Assembly (NCBI GenBank): GCA_018241745.1
Contig: JAFEDG010000140.1
Location: 79,098 to 114,123, forward strand
Direction of reading: 5' to 3'
DNA: 35,026 nt
Origin: Pseudomonadota bacterium
Lineage (GTDB): Bacteria > Pseudomonadota > Gammaproteobacteria > Burkholderiales > Casimicrobiaceae
Shown here: positions 16,082 to 24,650 of the stretch, piece by piece
Position numbering within the stretch: the first letter of the stretch is position 1
How the letters are laid out: each line of letters starts with the position of its first letter
Position numbers and translations under genes: made by a program
The notes under the pieces: generated by a model
What the model was told of the DNA's origin: nothing
Database searches by the model: none
The model's input: only the letters and a program-made list of their open reading frames with translations

Positions 16082-17212
16082 TTACCAGTACAGCGAGCCG
16101 GCGCGCTCGCTACGCGGTTGCGGGCGCGCGGCCATGTCGGCCAGCGCGTCGAGATTGGGTTCGATGCCGAGTCCCGGCCCGTCGGGCAGGATGAAGTCGC
16201 CGTTGTCGAAGCGTATCGGCACGCTCGACGCGCGGTCGCGCAGCGCACGCTGCGGTTCCATCTGCTCGAGGATCAGGAAGTTGGGAATCGACGCGGCGAG
16301 GTGCATTGCCGCAGCCGTGCAGATCGGACCGCCGGGATTGTGCGGGGCCACCGGCACGTACCACGTGTCGGCCAGCGCCGCGATCTTGCGGATCTCCGTG
16401 AAGCCGCCGGCGTGCATCAGGTCGGGCTGCACGATGCGGCAGCCGCCGCGTTCCAGGATCTCGCGATACTCGAAGCGGGACAGCAGGCGCTCGCCGGTGG
16501 CGATGGGCGTCGTCAGGTTGCGCTGCAGCTCCGCCATCGCGCGCGCATTCTCGAACGGGATGGGCTCCTCGAACCAGCCGGGCCGATAAGGGCGCAGTGC
16601 GGCGTCCAGCATCGGCGCGGTCCGCGGCGACAGGAACTCGCTGCACTCGATGAAGATCTCGGCGTCACCGGCGCCGGCGCGCGCCGCTTCCATCAGCGCG
16701 GCAGCGCGGCGCAACTCTGCCGCCTCGTTGGCCCGCAGGCCTTCGGCGGTGAACGGTCGGCATTTGAACGCCTTGAACCCACGCTTCACCGCCTCCTGTG
16801 CGCCCGCATAGGCCTTTTCCGGCGTATCGGCGCCCTGCAGCCAGTGGCTCGCATAGCCGCGCAGCCGCGTGCGCAGCGCACCCCCCAGCAGCCGCGCCAC
16901 GGGCACGCCCAGCCGCTTGCCCTCGAGGTCCCACAACGCGATGTCGAGCGCCGCGAGCGCCGTCTGCGACACGGCGCCGCCGCGCCAGCGCCACGCGTGA
17001 TAGAGCCGATGCCAGTGGCGCTCCGGCCCCGCCGGGTCCTCGCCGACCAGCTGCGGCGCGATTTCACGGATCGCCGCGTCGACGGCGTCGATCGAGCCGT
17101 GCAGCGAGCCCTCGCCCCAGCCGCACAGGCCCTCGTCCGTGTCGATGCGGACGAACAGCCAGTTGCACCAGTCGACCCAGTAACGGAACGTCGTGACGGC
17201 AGTGATTTTCAC
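16082..17212 (-). CDS. Enolase-superfamily sugar-acid dehydratase (mandelate racemase / muconate lactonizing family)
   Basis: A 376-residue enzyme of the mandelate racemase/muconate lactonizing enzyme group, which abstracts a proton alpha to a carboxylate. The N-terminal capping domain starts KITAVTTFRYW. In the barrel, likely metal ligands are Glu189 (IFIEC), Glu215 or Glu216 (WFEEP) and Glu241 (TGER). Asp264 (QPDLMHAGG) and His291 (APHNPGGP) form the usual dyad. The His region resembles galactonate dehydratases. The first ligand is Glu rather than Asp, and the second-base His that follows it in DgoD is missing. Start is GTG at 17212. It lies 10 bases downstream of a LacI-type operator and 16 bases ahead of the binding-protein gene, so it heads the operon. 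Substrate unknown; galactonate-like acids are plausible. Confidence 0.87.
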   Translation of the reverse strand: MKITAVTTFRYWVDWCNWLFVRIDTDEGLCGWGEGSLHGSIDAVDAAIREIAPQLVGEDPAGPERHWHRLYHAWRWRGGAVSQTALAALDIALWDLEGKRLGVPVARLLGGALRTRLRGYASHWLQGADTPEKAYAGAQEAVKRGFKAFKCRPFTAEGLRANEAAELRRAAALMEAARAGAGDAEIFIECSEFLSPRTAPMLDAALRPYRPGWFEEPIPFENARAMAELQRNLTTPIATGERLLSRFEYREILERGGCRIVQPDLMHAGGFTEIRKIAALADTWYVPVAPHNPGGPICTAAAMHLAASIPNFLILEQMEPQRALRDRASSVPIRFDNGDFILPDGPGLGIEPNLDALADMAARPQPRSERAGSLYW

Positions 17213-17221
17213 GGAGCTTGA

Positions 17222-17270
17222 TGAAACGTTTCAGGCAGGCGAAGATACGCGCATTGCCCGCGCGTTGCAA
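17222..17270 (-). promoter_or_regulatory. Promoter and LacI-type operator of cluster 2
   Basis: On the minus strand TTGCAA (17265-17270) and TATCTT (17242-17247) are separated by 17 bases, a plausible sigma-70 promoter for the dehydratase operon. TGAAACGTTTCA (17222-17233) is a perfect 12-base palindrome with a central CG, the classical LacI-family form. It sits at the predicted start of transcription, where a bound repressor blocks the promoter. The divergent regulator gene at 17299 is the obvious binding partner. Confidence 0.72.
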
Positions 17271-17298
17271 TGCTGCGGCGCGGCACGCCCGCCCTACG

Positions 17299-18312
17299 AT
17301 GACGACCCGCCCGCGCCCCACGATCGTCGACGTCGCCCGCCACGCGGGCGTCGCGCTCGGCACGGCGTCCAACGTGCTGAACGACCGCGGCAACGTGAGC
17401 CCGGAACGCGCGGCGCGGGTGCGCGCCGCGATGGCGACGCTCGGGTACGTCCCCGACGGCGTTGCGCAGAGCCTGCGGCGGCAACGCTCGCGCGTCGTCG
17501 GCATCTGCGTGCCGTCGACGTCGAGCGCGTACTTCGCCGCGCTGCAGGACGCGTTCGAGGACATGGCGGCACAGAAAGGCTACGAGTTGATGCAGGTGCT
17601 GTCGCGCGGTGACGCGGCGCTCGAGTTGCGGCGCGTGGAAGCGCTGCTGTCGCGCCGCGTCGACGGCGTGATCCTGATCCCCGCGACGCCGCCGGAAGCG
17701 ACGTTCGCCGCGATCGCGCGCTCGCGCGTGCCGGCGGTGATCGTCGACCGACCCGCGGCAGATACGCGCTTCGACTACGTGACCATCGACGAGCGCGCCG
17801 CGATGCGCGAGGCGACGCGCCACCTGCTGGCGCTGGGCCACCGGCGCCTGTTGTTCGTCGTTCGCTGGCCCGCGCTGGTGACGACGCGCGAGCGGATTGC
17901 GGGCTACCGGGCCGCGCTCAAGGGCACTGGCGCCGACGGCACAGTGCTGGCGCGCGATGCCGACGACGCCGTGTTTGCGCGCGACCTGCGCGCCGCATTG
18001 ACGGGCCCGGGCCGCGCGACGGCGGTCATCGCGAGCAACAGCGCGCTCGCGCTGCCGTTGCTCGCGGCGGCGCGTGCGCTGCGCATCGCGATGCCCGGCG
18101 CGCTGTCGGTGCTCGTGTTCGACGAGCCCGATTGGGCGGCGGTTGTCGACCCGCCGCTCGCCGTCGTCCGCCATCCCACGGCGCAGATGGCGCGCACCGC
18201 ATGGGAGCTCTTGATCCGGCGCATCGACGCGCCGCGCGCGAGGCCGCAGCGCGTCGTGTTCGACGCGACGCTGGTGCCGGGCCCGTCGGCCGCCGCGCCT
18301 CGCGTAGGATAG
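17299..18312 (+). CDS. LacI-family transcriptional regulator of carbohydrate cluster 2
   Basis: A 337-residue LacI/GalR-family regulator. The helix-turn-helix is TIVDVARHAGVALGTASNVLN followed by the hinge region GYVPDGVAQSLRRQRS. The effector domain carries VDGVILIPATPP, RFDYVTIDERAAM and the late FDEPDWAAVV motif. The ATG at 17299 fits the family N-terminus; an upstream ATG at 17218 would start inside the operator. It is divergent from the dehydratase/ABC operon and probably represses it. The phosphatase-like gene starts 33 bases downstream. Confidence 0.92.
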   Translation: MTTRPRPTIVDVARHAGVALGTASNVLNDRGNVSPERAARVRAAMATLGYVPDGVAQSLRRQRSRVVGICVPSTSSAYFAALQDAFEDMAAQKGYELMQVLSRGDAALELRRVEALLSRRVDGVILIPATPPEATFAAIARSRVPAVIVDRPAADTRFDYVTIDERAAMREATRHLLALGHRRLLFVVRWPALVTTRERIAGYRAALKGTGADGTVLARDADDAVFARDLRAALTGPGRATAVIASNSALALPLLAAARALRIAMPGALSVLVFDEPDWAAVVDPPLAVVRHPTAQMARTAWELLIRRIDAPRARPQRVVFDATLVPGPSAAAPRVG

Positions 18313-18345
18313 CGGCCTCCCGCCATCCCGCGATCCCGCGCCCCG

Positions 18346-19143
18346 ATGTCATCAACGGACCTCGCCACGTTCCGCGATTTCGCGCTCGCCGCCGCCACGC
18401 GCGCGGGTGACGCGATCCTCCCGCATTTCCGCCGCCCGATCGTCGTCGACGACAAGGGGGGCGCGCGTGGCTACGATCCCGTGACGGAGGCCGACCGCGC
18501 CGCGGAGATGGTGATCCGCGACGCGATCACCGCGCGCTATCCCGACCACGGCATCCTCGGCGAGGAGCACGGCCGCGCGACCGGCACGGCGCCGTGGACG
18601 TGGGTCATCGATCCGATCGACGGCACGCGCAGCTTCATCACGGGCCAGTTGCACTGGGCCACGCTGATCGCGTTGCGCGACACGGCGAAGCCGCGCGTCG
18701 GCGTCGTGCACCAGCCGTTCGTGGGGGAGACGTTCCACGCGATCGACGGCGGCCCCGCGCTGTGGACGCGCGCCGGCGAGACGCGCACGTTGACGACACG
18801 CCAATGCGCGCGCGTGGAGGATGCGATCCTCGCGTGTACGACGCCGGACATGTTCAAGATGGCCGCTACCCGCGGGGCGTTCGACCGCGTGTCGACGCGC
18901 GCCAGGCTGACGCGCTTCGGCGGCGACTGCTACGCGTACTGCCTGCTCGCGATGGGCCTCATCGACGTCGTCGTCGAGTCGTCGTTGCAACCGTACGACG
19001 TGCAGGCGGTCATGACGATCATCGGTGCCGCCGGCGGCGTGATGACCGCGTGGGACGGCGGCGCGTGCGACGACGGTGGCAACGTCGTCGCGTGCGGCGA
19101 CCCCGCGCTGCATCCGCGCGTGATGGCGCTGCTCGCCGGCTGA
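18346..19143 (+). CDS. Inositol monophosphatase family protein, histidinol-phosphatase-like
   Basis: A 265-residue Mg-dependent phosphatase of the inositol monophosphatase family. Metal-binding motifs are GEEHG (about 67-71), DPIDGTRSFITG (about 87-98) and, near the C-terminus, LQPYDVQAVMTIIGAAGG with the metal-binding Asp. The SFITG and GGDCYAYCLLAMGLIDVVVE segments are most like HisN-type histidinol-phosphate phosphatases, but related enzymes act on sugar phosphates. Its place between a LacI regulator and an epimerase leaves a sugar-phosphate role open. Confidence 0.85.
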   Translation: MSSTDLATFRDFALAAATRAGDAILPHFRRPIVVDDKGGARGYDPVTEADRAAEMVIRDAITARYPDHGILGEEHGRATGTAPWTWVIDPIDGTRSFITGQLHWATLIALRDTAKPRVGVVHQPFVGETFHAIDGGPALWTRAGETRTLTTRQCARVEDAILACTTPDMFKMAATRGAFDRVSTRARLTRFGGDCYAYCLLAMGLIDVVVESSLQPYDVQAVMTIIGAAGGVMTAWDGGACDDGGNVVACGDPALHPRVMALLAG

Positions 19144-19144
19144 C

Positions 19145-20176
19145 ATGAACCTGCTGCTGCTGGGCGGCACGCGCTTCGTGGGCCGCCACGTCGCGGAGCT
19201 CGCGACGCGCCGCGGCCACGCCGTGACGACGTTCACGCGCGGCCGCGAGGCCGCGTCGCCGCATGCGGTGCGCGCGCTCACGGGCGACCGCGATCCGCGC
19301 ATCGGGGCGGGGCTTGCCGCGCTCGCGGGGCACCCGTTCGACGCAGTCGTCGATCTCTCGGGCTACGTTCCGCGCGTCGTGGGCGCGTCGGCCGCCGCGC
19401 TCGCTGATCGCGTGCGTCGCTACCTTTTCGTGTCGTCGGTGTCCGTGTATGCGGACCTGTCATACCCGGACGCGGATGAATCCGCGCCGCTGGCGACGCT
19501 CGCCGATCCGGCCACCGAGGACGTGCTGCCCAACTACGGCGGCCTCAAGGCAGCGTGCGAAGCGGTGGTCAGGGATGCTTGCGGGTCGCGCGCGACGATC
19601 GTGCGGCCGGGCCTCATCGTCGGCCCGTTCGACAGCACCGATCGCTTCGGCTATTGGGTCGCGCGCTTCGTCCACCCGCACCTGCTGGGTAACCGTGGCG
19701 CGGAAGCGGTTGTCCCCGCGCCGCCGTCGCGCGCGTTGCAGTTCATCGACGCACGCGACCTCGCCGCGTTCATCGTGGATCTCGTCGAGCGCGACGTCGG
19801 CGGCACGTTCAACGCCGTAAGCCCGCCGGGGCAGTGGACGTTCGGCGTCCTGGCGGCCGCGCTGCATGCCGCCGCGGACGCCCCGCCCGGTATTGCCTGG
19901 GTGGACGACGACGTCCTCGTCGCGCAGAAGGTCGAGCCGTGGACCGGCCTGCCGCTGTGGCTGCCGGCCGCCGAGCCCGATCATGCCGGCTTCATGCACG
20001 TGTCGACGGCGCGCGCGCTGGAGGCGGGCCTCGGGACGCGGCCGCTTGGTGAAACCGTTGCGGACACGGCTACCTGGCTCGCCGCGCGCGACAACGCGGC
20101 CGCGTGGAAGCACGTGCTGACAGGGTCGGCGGAGCGTGCGGTCGTCGACGCGGCGCGTCGGCGCACGCGGGCATAA
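19145..20176 (+). CDS. NAD-dependent epimerase/dehydratase family protein
   Basis: A 343-residue extended-SDR protein. The nucleotide-binding motif is LLLGGTRFVGRHVAELA at residues 4-20. The VSSVSVYAD segment supplies the Ser, and NYGGLKAACE gives the catalytic YxxxK. The C-terminal half (RALQFIDARDLAAFIVDLV) fits the family. It starts one base after the phosphatase stop, so the two are cotranscribed. Likely substrate is a nucleotide sugar or free sugar derivative; which one cannot be told. Confidence 0.87.
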   Translation: MNLLLLGGTRFVGRHVAELATRRGHAVTTFTRGREAASPHAVRALTGDRDPRIGAGLAALAGHPFDAVVDLSGYVPRVVGASAAALADRVRRYLFVSSVSVYADLSYPDADESAPLATLADPATEDVLPNYGGLKAACEAVVRDACGSRATIVRPGLIVGPFDSTDRFGYWVARFVHPHLLGNRGAEAVVPAPPSRALQFIDARDLAAFIVDLVERDVGGTFNAVSPPGQWTFGVLAAALHAAADAPPGIAWVDDDVLVAQKVEPWTGLPLWLPAAEPDHAGFMHVSTARALEAGLGTRPLGETVADTATWLAARDNAAAWKHVLTGSAERAVVDAARRRTRA

Positions 20177-20195
20177 CGATATAGCGGGCCGGCAA

Positions 20196-20209
20196 CCGGT
20201 CCGGACCGG
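20196..20209. other. GC-rich palindrome upstream of cysK
   Basis: CCGGTCCGGACCGG is a perfect 14-base palindrome between the epimerase and cysK. It could be a protein-binding site or a hairpin. No T-run follows it, so a terminator is not supported. Confidence 0.35.
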
Positions 20210-20275
20210 GGCGATTTATCATCCGTCTCGCGGCCGCGCATCGCCGCGCGCCCGCCCCTACCGCAGGAGATGCCG

Positions 20276-21196
20276 ATGAAAGCGAACAACATCCTCGAGA
20301 CGATCGGCCGCACGCCCGTCGTGAAGGTCAACCGCCTGTTCGGCGGCGGTCACGACGTGTGGATCAAGCAGGAGCGCGCCAATCCCGGCGGCTCCATCAA
20401 GGACCGCATCGCGCTGGCGATGATCGAGGACGCGGAGAAGCGCGGCATCTTGAAGCCAGGCGGCACGATCATCGAGCCGACGTCGGGCAACACCGGCATC
20501 GGGCTTGCGATGGTCGCTGCGGTGAAAGGCTACAAGCTCGTGCTCGTGATGCCGGACAGCATGTCGATCGAGCGCCGCCGGCTGATGCTGGCGTACGGCG
20601 CGACGTTCGACCTCACGCCGCGCGAGAAGGGCATGAACGGCGCGATCGCGCGCGCGAAGGAACTGATCGAGCAGACGCCCGGCGCGTGGATGCCGCAGCA
20701 GTTCGAGAATCCGGCGAACATCGACGTGCACGTGCGCACGACGGCGCAGGAATTGCTCGCCGATTTCCCGCAAGGGTTCGACGTGTTGATCACCGGCGTG
20801 GGCACCGGGGGCCATATCACCGGCGTCGCGCAGGTGCTGAAGCACAAGTTCCCCCAGCTCAAGGTCTACGCGGTCGAGCCCACGGCGTCCCCGGTGATCA
20901 GCGGCGGCAAGCCGTCGCCGCATCCGATCCAGGGCATCGGCGCGGGCTTCATCCCGAAGAACCTGCACACCGACCTGCTCGACGGCGTGATCCAGGTGGA
21001 GGCCAACGACGCGAAGGAGATGGCCCGCCGCGCGGCGCGCGAGGAGGGCATGCTCGTCGGCATCTCGTCTGGCGCGACGCTGCAGGCGATCAAGCAGAAG
21101 CTGCCCGAGATCGCCGCGGGCGCCACCGTCGTCGGCTTCAATTACGATACCGGCGAGCGCTACCTGTCGACGCCGGAGTTCCTGCCGACGGAGTAA
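20276..21196 (+). CDS. cysK: Cysteine synthase A (O-acetylserine sulfhydrylase)
   Basis: A 306-residue PLP enzyme that makes L-cysteine from O-acetyl-L-serine and sulfide in the cytoplasm. The PLP lysine is Lys42 in [10 protein letters not shown]. The substrate loop is [12 protein letters not shown], the PLP phosphate loop is [10 protein letters not shown], and the late motif is GISSGAT. The ATG at 20276 is preferred over the in-frame ATG at 20270 because GCAGGAG ends 6 bases before it but abuts the earlier one. CysM-type specificity cannot be ruled out from sequence alone. Confidence 0.93.
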   Translation: MKANNILETIGRTPVVKVNRLFGGGHDVWIKQERANPGGSIKDRIALAMIEDAEKRGILKPGGTIIEPTSGNTGIGLAMVAAVKGYKLVLVMPDSMSIERRRLMLAYGATFDLTPREKGMNGAIARAKELIEQTPGAWMPQQFENPANIDVHVRTTAQELLADFPQGFDVLITGVGTGGHITGVAQVLKHKFPQLKVYAVEPTASPVISGGKPSPHPIQGIGAGFIPKNLHTDLLDGVIQVEANDAKEMARRAAREEGMLVGISSGATLQAIKQKLPEIAAGATVVGFNYDTGERYLSTPEFLPTE

Positions 21197-21223
21197 CGCG
21201 TTGCCAAGGCCAGGGAGGGCCGA

Positions 21224-22774
21224 ATGCATGCGCTTCCGGCATTAAGGTGGCTTGTCGTCGGCCTGGCCGCCGCCATGCCGCACGGCGTGCACGCGATACG
21301 CTACGTGGCGACGGCGATCCCGGCCGATCATGTCGGGGCGCTCGCCCTCAATGAGCGCGCGGTCGTCGTCGGTTCCGGCGTGCCAATCGGCAGCCCGCAG
21401 ACGAGCGGGCCCTCGACCTTCATCTACGACAGCGGCGTCATCCGCTTCTATCTTCCCGCGGATGCGGTCGCGGGGTTTGCCAACGGCGTGAATGCCGCGG
21501 GCGTCGTCATCGCGAACATCAGCTATGCGCAGGGAGGCCCCCCTTCGCGCGGGGGAATCGTGTGGAGCGACACGTTCACGCCGATGGCTACCCTGGGTGG
21601 GCGCGGTGGCGCGCTTTACGGGATCAACGACCATGAGGTCGCTGTCGGCATGGCCGACCTCGCTGGCGATGCCCACCATCATGCCGTGATCCGGTCGGCG
21701 GACGGTCGTCTGCAGGACCTGGGCACGTTGGGCGGCCTAGACAGCTGGGCGATGTCCATCAACAACAGCGGCTGGGTGGTCGGCGCCGCGGCAACGGACG
21801 ATCCGGCGGTCTACCAGCACGCATTCCTGTATGCGGGCGGCACGCTGCAGGACCTGGGAACGCTTGGCGGTCGTGACAGTATCGCGTTTGCCGTGAATGC
21901 GTTAGGGAGAGTCGTCGGCGGCGCCGAGCGCGTCGAAGGCCTGGAACATGCATTCGTCTACTTCAACGGGAGCATGCGCGACGTGGGGACGCTCGGCGGG
22001 GATTACAGCGAGGCCCGTGGCATCAACCTTGACGGCTTGATCGTCGGCAATGCATTCCCGCCGGTACCGCCCGGTGACGCCTCGTCGCCGCGGGCGTTCG
22101 TCAGTATCGACGGCGCGAATTTCGACCTCAATGCGCTGGTGGTCAACCCGGACGCCATGGACGGATTCGTGCTCGACCAGGCGGTCGCGATCAACGGCCA
22201 AGGGCAGATTGCGGCCATCGGCGGCAAGTACGACGGTGCCGCACTCAGCCGTGCGTTCCTGCTGACCCCCGTGCCCGACCCGGAGGTCCGGGTGCGCGTC
22301 GTCGAGTACTACTACCCGCCGTTCGACCATTACTTCATGACGGGCGACGCCGACGAAATCGCGCTGCTCGATGCCGCGCGACCGCCGTTCGAGCAGTGGG
22401 TCCGCACGGGCTATTCGTTCCTCGCGTATGCGCCGGCGACAGCGCCACCGGGCACGGCTGGATTCTGTCGCTTCTTCAGCGCGTCGTTCGCGCCCGAGAG
22501 CTCCCACTTCTTCGGCGCGCAAGGGGGAGACTGCGAGCTCGTCCTGGACAACTTTCCCGCCTGGCAGCTCGAGCGGCTCGCGGCATTCAATGCGCAGGCT
22601 GCGACGGAGCCTTCCGCCTGCGGCCCGACGCAGCTGCCGGTCTATCGGTTCTACAACAACGGCCAGGGCGGGGCGCCGAACCATCGCTTCGTCACCGACG
22701 CGGCCGAAAGGGCGCGGATGTCGAATGCCCGGTGGACGAACGAAGGGGTCGTGATGTGCAGCGCGTCCCCCTGA
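21224..22774 (+). CDS. Secreted HAF-repeat protein with DUF5648-type C-terminal domain
   Basis: A 516-residue predicted exported protein. Residues 1-24 form a signal peptide. Residues about 110-290 carry HAF-type repeats, each with an HAF/HAV strand, a DLGTLGG turn and an INxxGxVVG strand (examples near HAFLYAGGTLQDLGTLGG and HAFVYFNGSMRDVGTLGG). The last 165 residues resemble DUF5648 repeats, with VVEYYYPPFDHYFMTGDADE and a second unit VYRFYNNG..NHRFVTD, four cysteines and many aromatics. The domain combination is known in betaproteobacterial secreted proteins; its function is not. GGGAGG lies ahead of the ATG. No C-terminal sorting helix is visible. Confidence 0.82.
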   Translation: MHALPALRWLVVGLAAAMPHGVHAIRYVATAIPADHVGALALNERAVVVGSGVPIGSPQTSGPSTFIYDSGVIRFYLPADAVAGFANGVNAAGVVIANISYAQGGPPSRGGIVWSDTFTPMATLGGRGGALYGINDHEVAVGMADLAGDAHHHAVIRSADGRLQDLGTLGGLDSWAMSINNSGWVVGAAATDDPAVYQHAFLYAGGTLQDLGTLGGRDSIAFAVNALGRVVGGAERVEGLEHAFVYFNGSMRDVGTLGGDYSEARGINLDGLIVGNAFPPVPPGDASSPRAFVSIDGANFDLNALVVNPDAMDGFVLDQAVAINGQGQIAAIGGKYDGAALSRAFLLTPVPDPEVRVRVVEYYYPPFDHYFMTGDADEIALLDAARPPFEQWVRTGYSFLAYAPATAPPGTAGFCRFFSASFAPESSHFFGAQGGDCELVLDNFPAWQLERLAAFNAQAATEPSACGPTQLPVYRFYNNGQGGAPNHRFVTDAAERARMSNARWTNEGVVMCSASP

Positions 22775-22792
22775 CCGCGTACGAGGCAGGTT

Positions 22793-23266
22793 CTAGATCG
22801 GCAGCGCCGTCGTCTCCTTGACCGTCTCCAGCACGAACGCCGACTGCACGTTGACCACCACCGGTAGCGCGAGCACCTTCTCCATCAGGAAGCGCGCGTA
22901 GCCGTCGAGGTCGCGCGCGACGACCTTCAGCGAGTAGTCCCATTGCCCGGTCAGCGCGTAACCGGTCAGCACCTCGGGCCACTTCTGGACCGCCTTGCGG
23001 AACGTCGAGCGCGCGTGCTCGGCCTGCTTGTCGAGCATCACGTCGAGGTGCGCAGTGACGGCGAAGCCGACCTTCTTCGGATCGACGATCGCCGCATAGC
23101 GCGCGATCACCCCACTCTCCTCGAGGCGCTGCAGCCGGCGCAGGGAGGGCGCCGGCGACAGCGACAGCTTGCGCGCGAGGTCCGCGTTCTGCATGCGCCC
23201 GTGCTCCTGCAACAGCTGCAGCAGCCGGACGTCGGTGCGGTCCAGGTCGGGAAGGGCGGCCATCAT
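22793..23266 (-). CDS. Lrp/AsnC-family transcriptional regulator
   Basis: A 157-residue regulator. The N-terminal winged helix-turn-helix starts LDRTDVRLLQLLQEHGRMQNADLARKL and ends GVIARYAAIVDP. The C-terminal RAM domain carries VLTGYALTGQWDYSLKVVARD. Start is one of two adjacent ATGs (23266 or 23263) after AGGAG. It is divergent from hppD, so aromatic amino acid control of hppD is a reasonable inference. A perfect ATTGCGCAAT palindrome and a second GCAAT half-site lie between the two genes. Confidence 0.9.
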   Translation of the reverse strand: MMAALPDLDRTDVRLLQLLQEHGRMQNADLARKLSLSPAPSLRRLQRLEESGVIARYAAIVDPKKVGFAVTAHLDVMLDKQAEHARSTFRKAVQKWPEVLTGYALTGQWDYSLKVVARDLDGYARFLMEKVLALPVVVNVQSAFVLETVKETTALPI

Positions 23267-23297
23267 TGCTCTCCTGATCGCGCGATGGAGCACGAAT

Positions 23298-23325
23298 ATT
23301 GCGCAATTGATCACAAATACGCAAT
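23298..23325. promoter_or_regulatory. Candidate Lrp-type operator between regulator and hppD
   Basis: ATTGCGCAAT (23298-23307) is a perfect palindrome, and a second CGCAAT half-site ends at 23325, 18 bases from the first. The segment is AT-rich for this genome. Lrp-family regulators commonly bind repeated half-sites in the divergent region next to their own gene. Confidence 0.5.
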
Positions 23326-23416
23326 GAACGTGCGCCAGCGATGCAGCTTGAATGCCTAAACTGGCGCTCCCGGGCCAGCCGTCCTATGCTGCCCGTCCGC
23401 ACGAGGAGTCTTCGCC

Positions 23417-24496
23417 ATGCCCCAAGCCAGCACGCAATCGTTGTGGGACAACCCGGTCGGGACCGACGGGTTCGAGTTCATCGAATACGCGGCGCCGGAC
23501 CCCGTGGCGCTCGGCCAGTTGTTCGAGCAGATGGGTTTCACGGCCATCGCGCGGCACCGCTCGAAGAACGTGCTGCTGTACCGGCAGGGCGGCATCAACT
23601 TCATCGTCAACGCGGAGCCGGACTCGTTCGCGCAGTCGTTCGCGCGCGTGCACGGGCCGTCGATCTGCGCGATCGCGTTCCGCGTCAAGGACGCGGCGCT
23701 CGCGTACAAGCGCTGCGTCGCCAACGGCGCATGGGGCGTCGAGAACCACCCCGGCCCCATGGAACTCAACATCCCCGCGATCAAGGGCATTGGCGATTCG
23801 CTGATCTACCTCGTGGACCGCTACGCCGGCAACGGCAATGGCGTGTCGATCTACGACATCGACTTCGTGCCGCTGCCCGGCGTGGACCAGAACCCGGTCG
23901 GCGCGGGACTCGTCGCCATCGACCACCTGACGCACAACGTGCATCGCGGCCGCATGGACGAGTGGGCGGGCTTCTACGAGCGGCTCTTCAATTTCCGCGA
24001 AGTCCGCTACTTCGACATCGAAGGCAAGCTCACCGGCCTCAAGTCGAAGGCGATGACCAGTCCCGACGGCAAGATCCGCATTCCGATCAACGAAAGCGCC
24101 GACGACAAGAGCCAGATCCACGAGTACCTGGTCGCCTATCGCGGCGAGGGCATCCAGCACGTCGCGCTGGCCACGGCGGACATCTACGAGACCGTCGAGT
24201 CGCTGCGGGCGCGCGACGTCGCGTTCCAGGACACGCCGCAGACGTATTACGAGATGCTCGACAAGCGACTGCCCGGCCACACGGAGGACAGCGCGCGCCT
24301 GGCCGCCAACCGGATCCTGCTCGACGGCGCGCCGGCCAAAAACGAGATGCTGCTGCAGATCTTCACGAGCACGGTCATCGGGCCGATCTTCTTCGAGATC
24401 ATCCAGCGCAAGGGCAACGAGGGCTTCGGCGAAGGCAACTTCCAGGCGTTGTTCGAGTCCATCGAACTCGACCAGGTGCGGCGCGGCGTCCTCTGA
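23417..24496 (+). CDS. hppD: 4-hydroxyphenylpyruvate dioxygenase
   Basis: A 359-residue non-heme iron dioxygenase that turns 4-hydroxyphenylpyruvate into homogentisate in tyrosine breakdown. It has two VOC-fold halves. The iron ligands correspond to His170 (IDHLTHNV), His248 (GIQHVALAT) and Glu327 (FFEIIQRKG). The substrate region has [13 protein letters not shown] near the C-terminus. GAGGAG precedes the ATG. Length is normal for bacterial enzymes. No homogentisate dioxygenase or other tyrosine pathway gene is next to it. Confidence 0.96.
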   Translation: MPQASTQSLWDNPVGTDGFEFIEYAAPDPVALGQLFEQMGFTAIARHRSKNVLLYRQGGINFIVNAEPDSFAQSFARVHGPSICAIAFRVKDAALAYKRCVANGAWGVENHPGPMELNIPAIKGIGDSLIYLVDRYAGNGNGVSIYDIDFVPLPGVDQNPVGAGLVAIDHLTHNVHRGRMDEWAGFYERLFNFREVRYFDIEGKLTGLKSKAMTSPDGKIRIPINESADDKSQIHEYLVAYRGEGIQHVALATADIYETVESLRARDVAFQDTPQTYYEMLDKRLPGHTEDSARLAANRILLDGAPAKNEMLLQIFTSTVIGPIFFEIIQRKGNEGFGEGNFQALFESIELDQVRRGVL

Positions 24497-24591
24497 CCGC
24501 CCGCGTCCGGGCGCGAGGCTTGGAATGCGGCGGCGGCGTCCCCACGTGCACCGATGCGGGGTGGAACGGCCGGACGTCCCGCGCCAAGGGG

Positions 24592-24620
24592 GTGCAATTC
24601 CCTGCATTTCTTGTTAAAAT
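24592..24620 (+). promoter_or_regulatory. Candidate extended -10 promoter of birA-coaX
   Basis: TGTTAAAAT (24612-24620) combines an extended TG element with a good -10 hexamer TAAAAT in an otherwise GC-rich gap. The matching -35 (GTGCAA, 24592-24597, 17-base spacer) is weak. Confidence 0.45.
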
Positions 24621-24650
24621 TCCGTCCCTTGCAGTGAGGCTCGACGGTAA

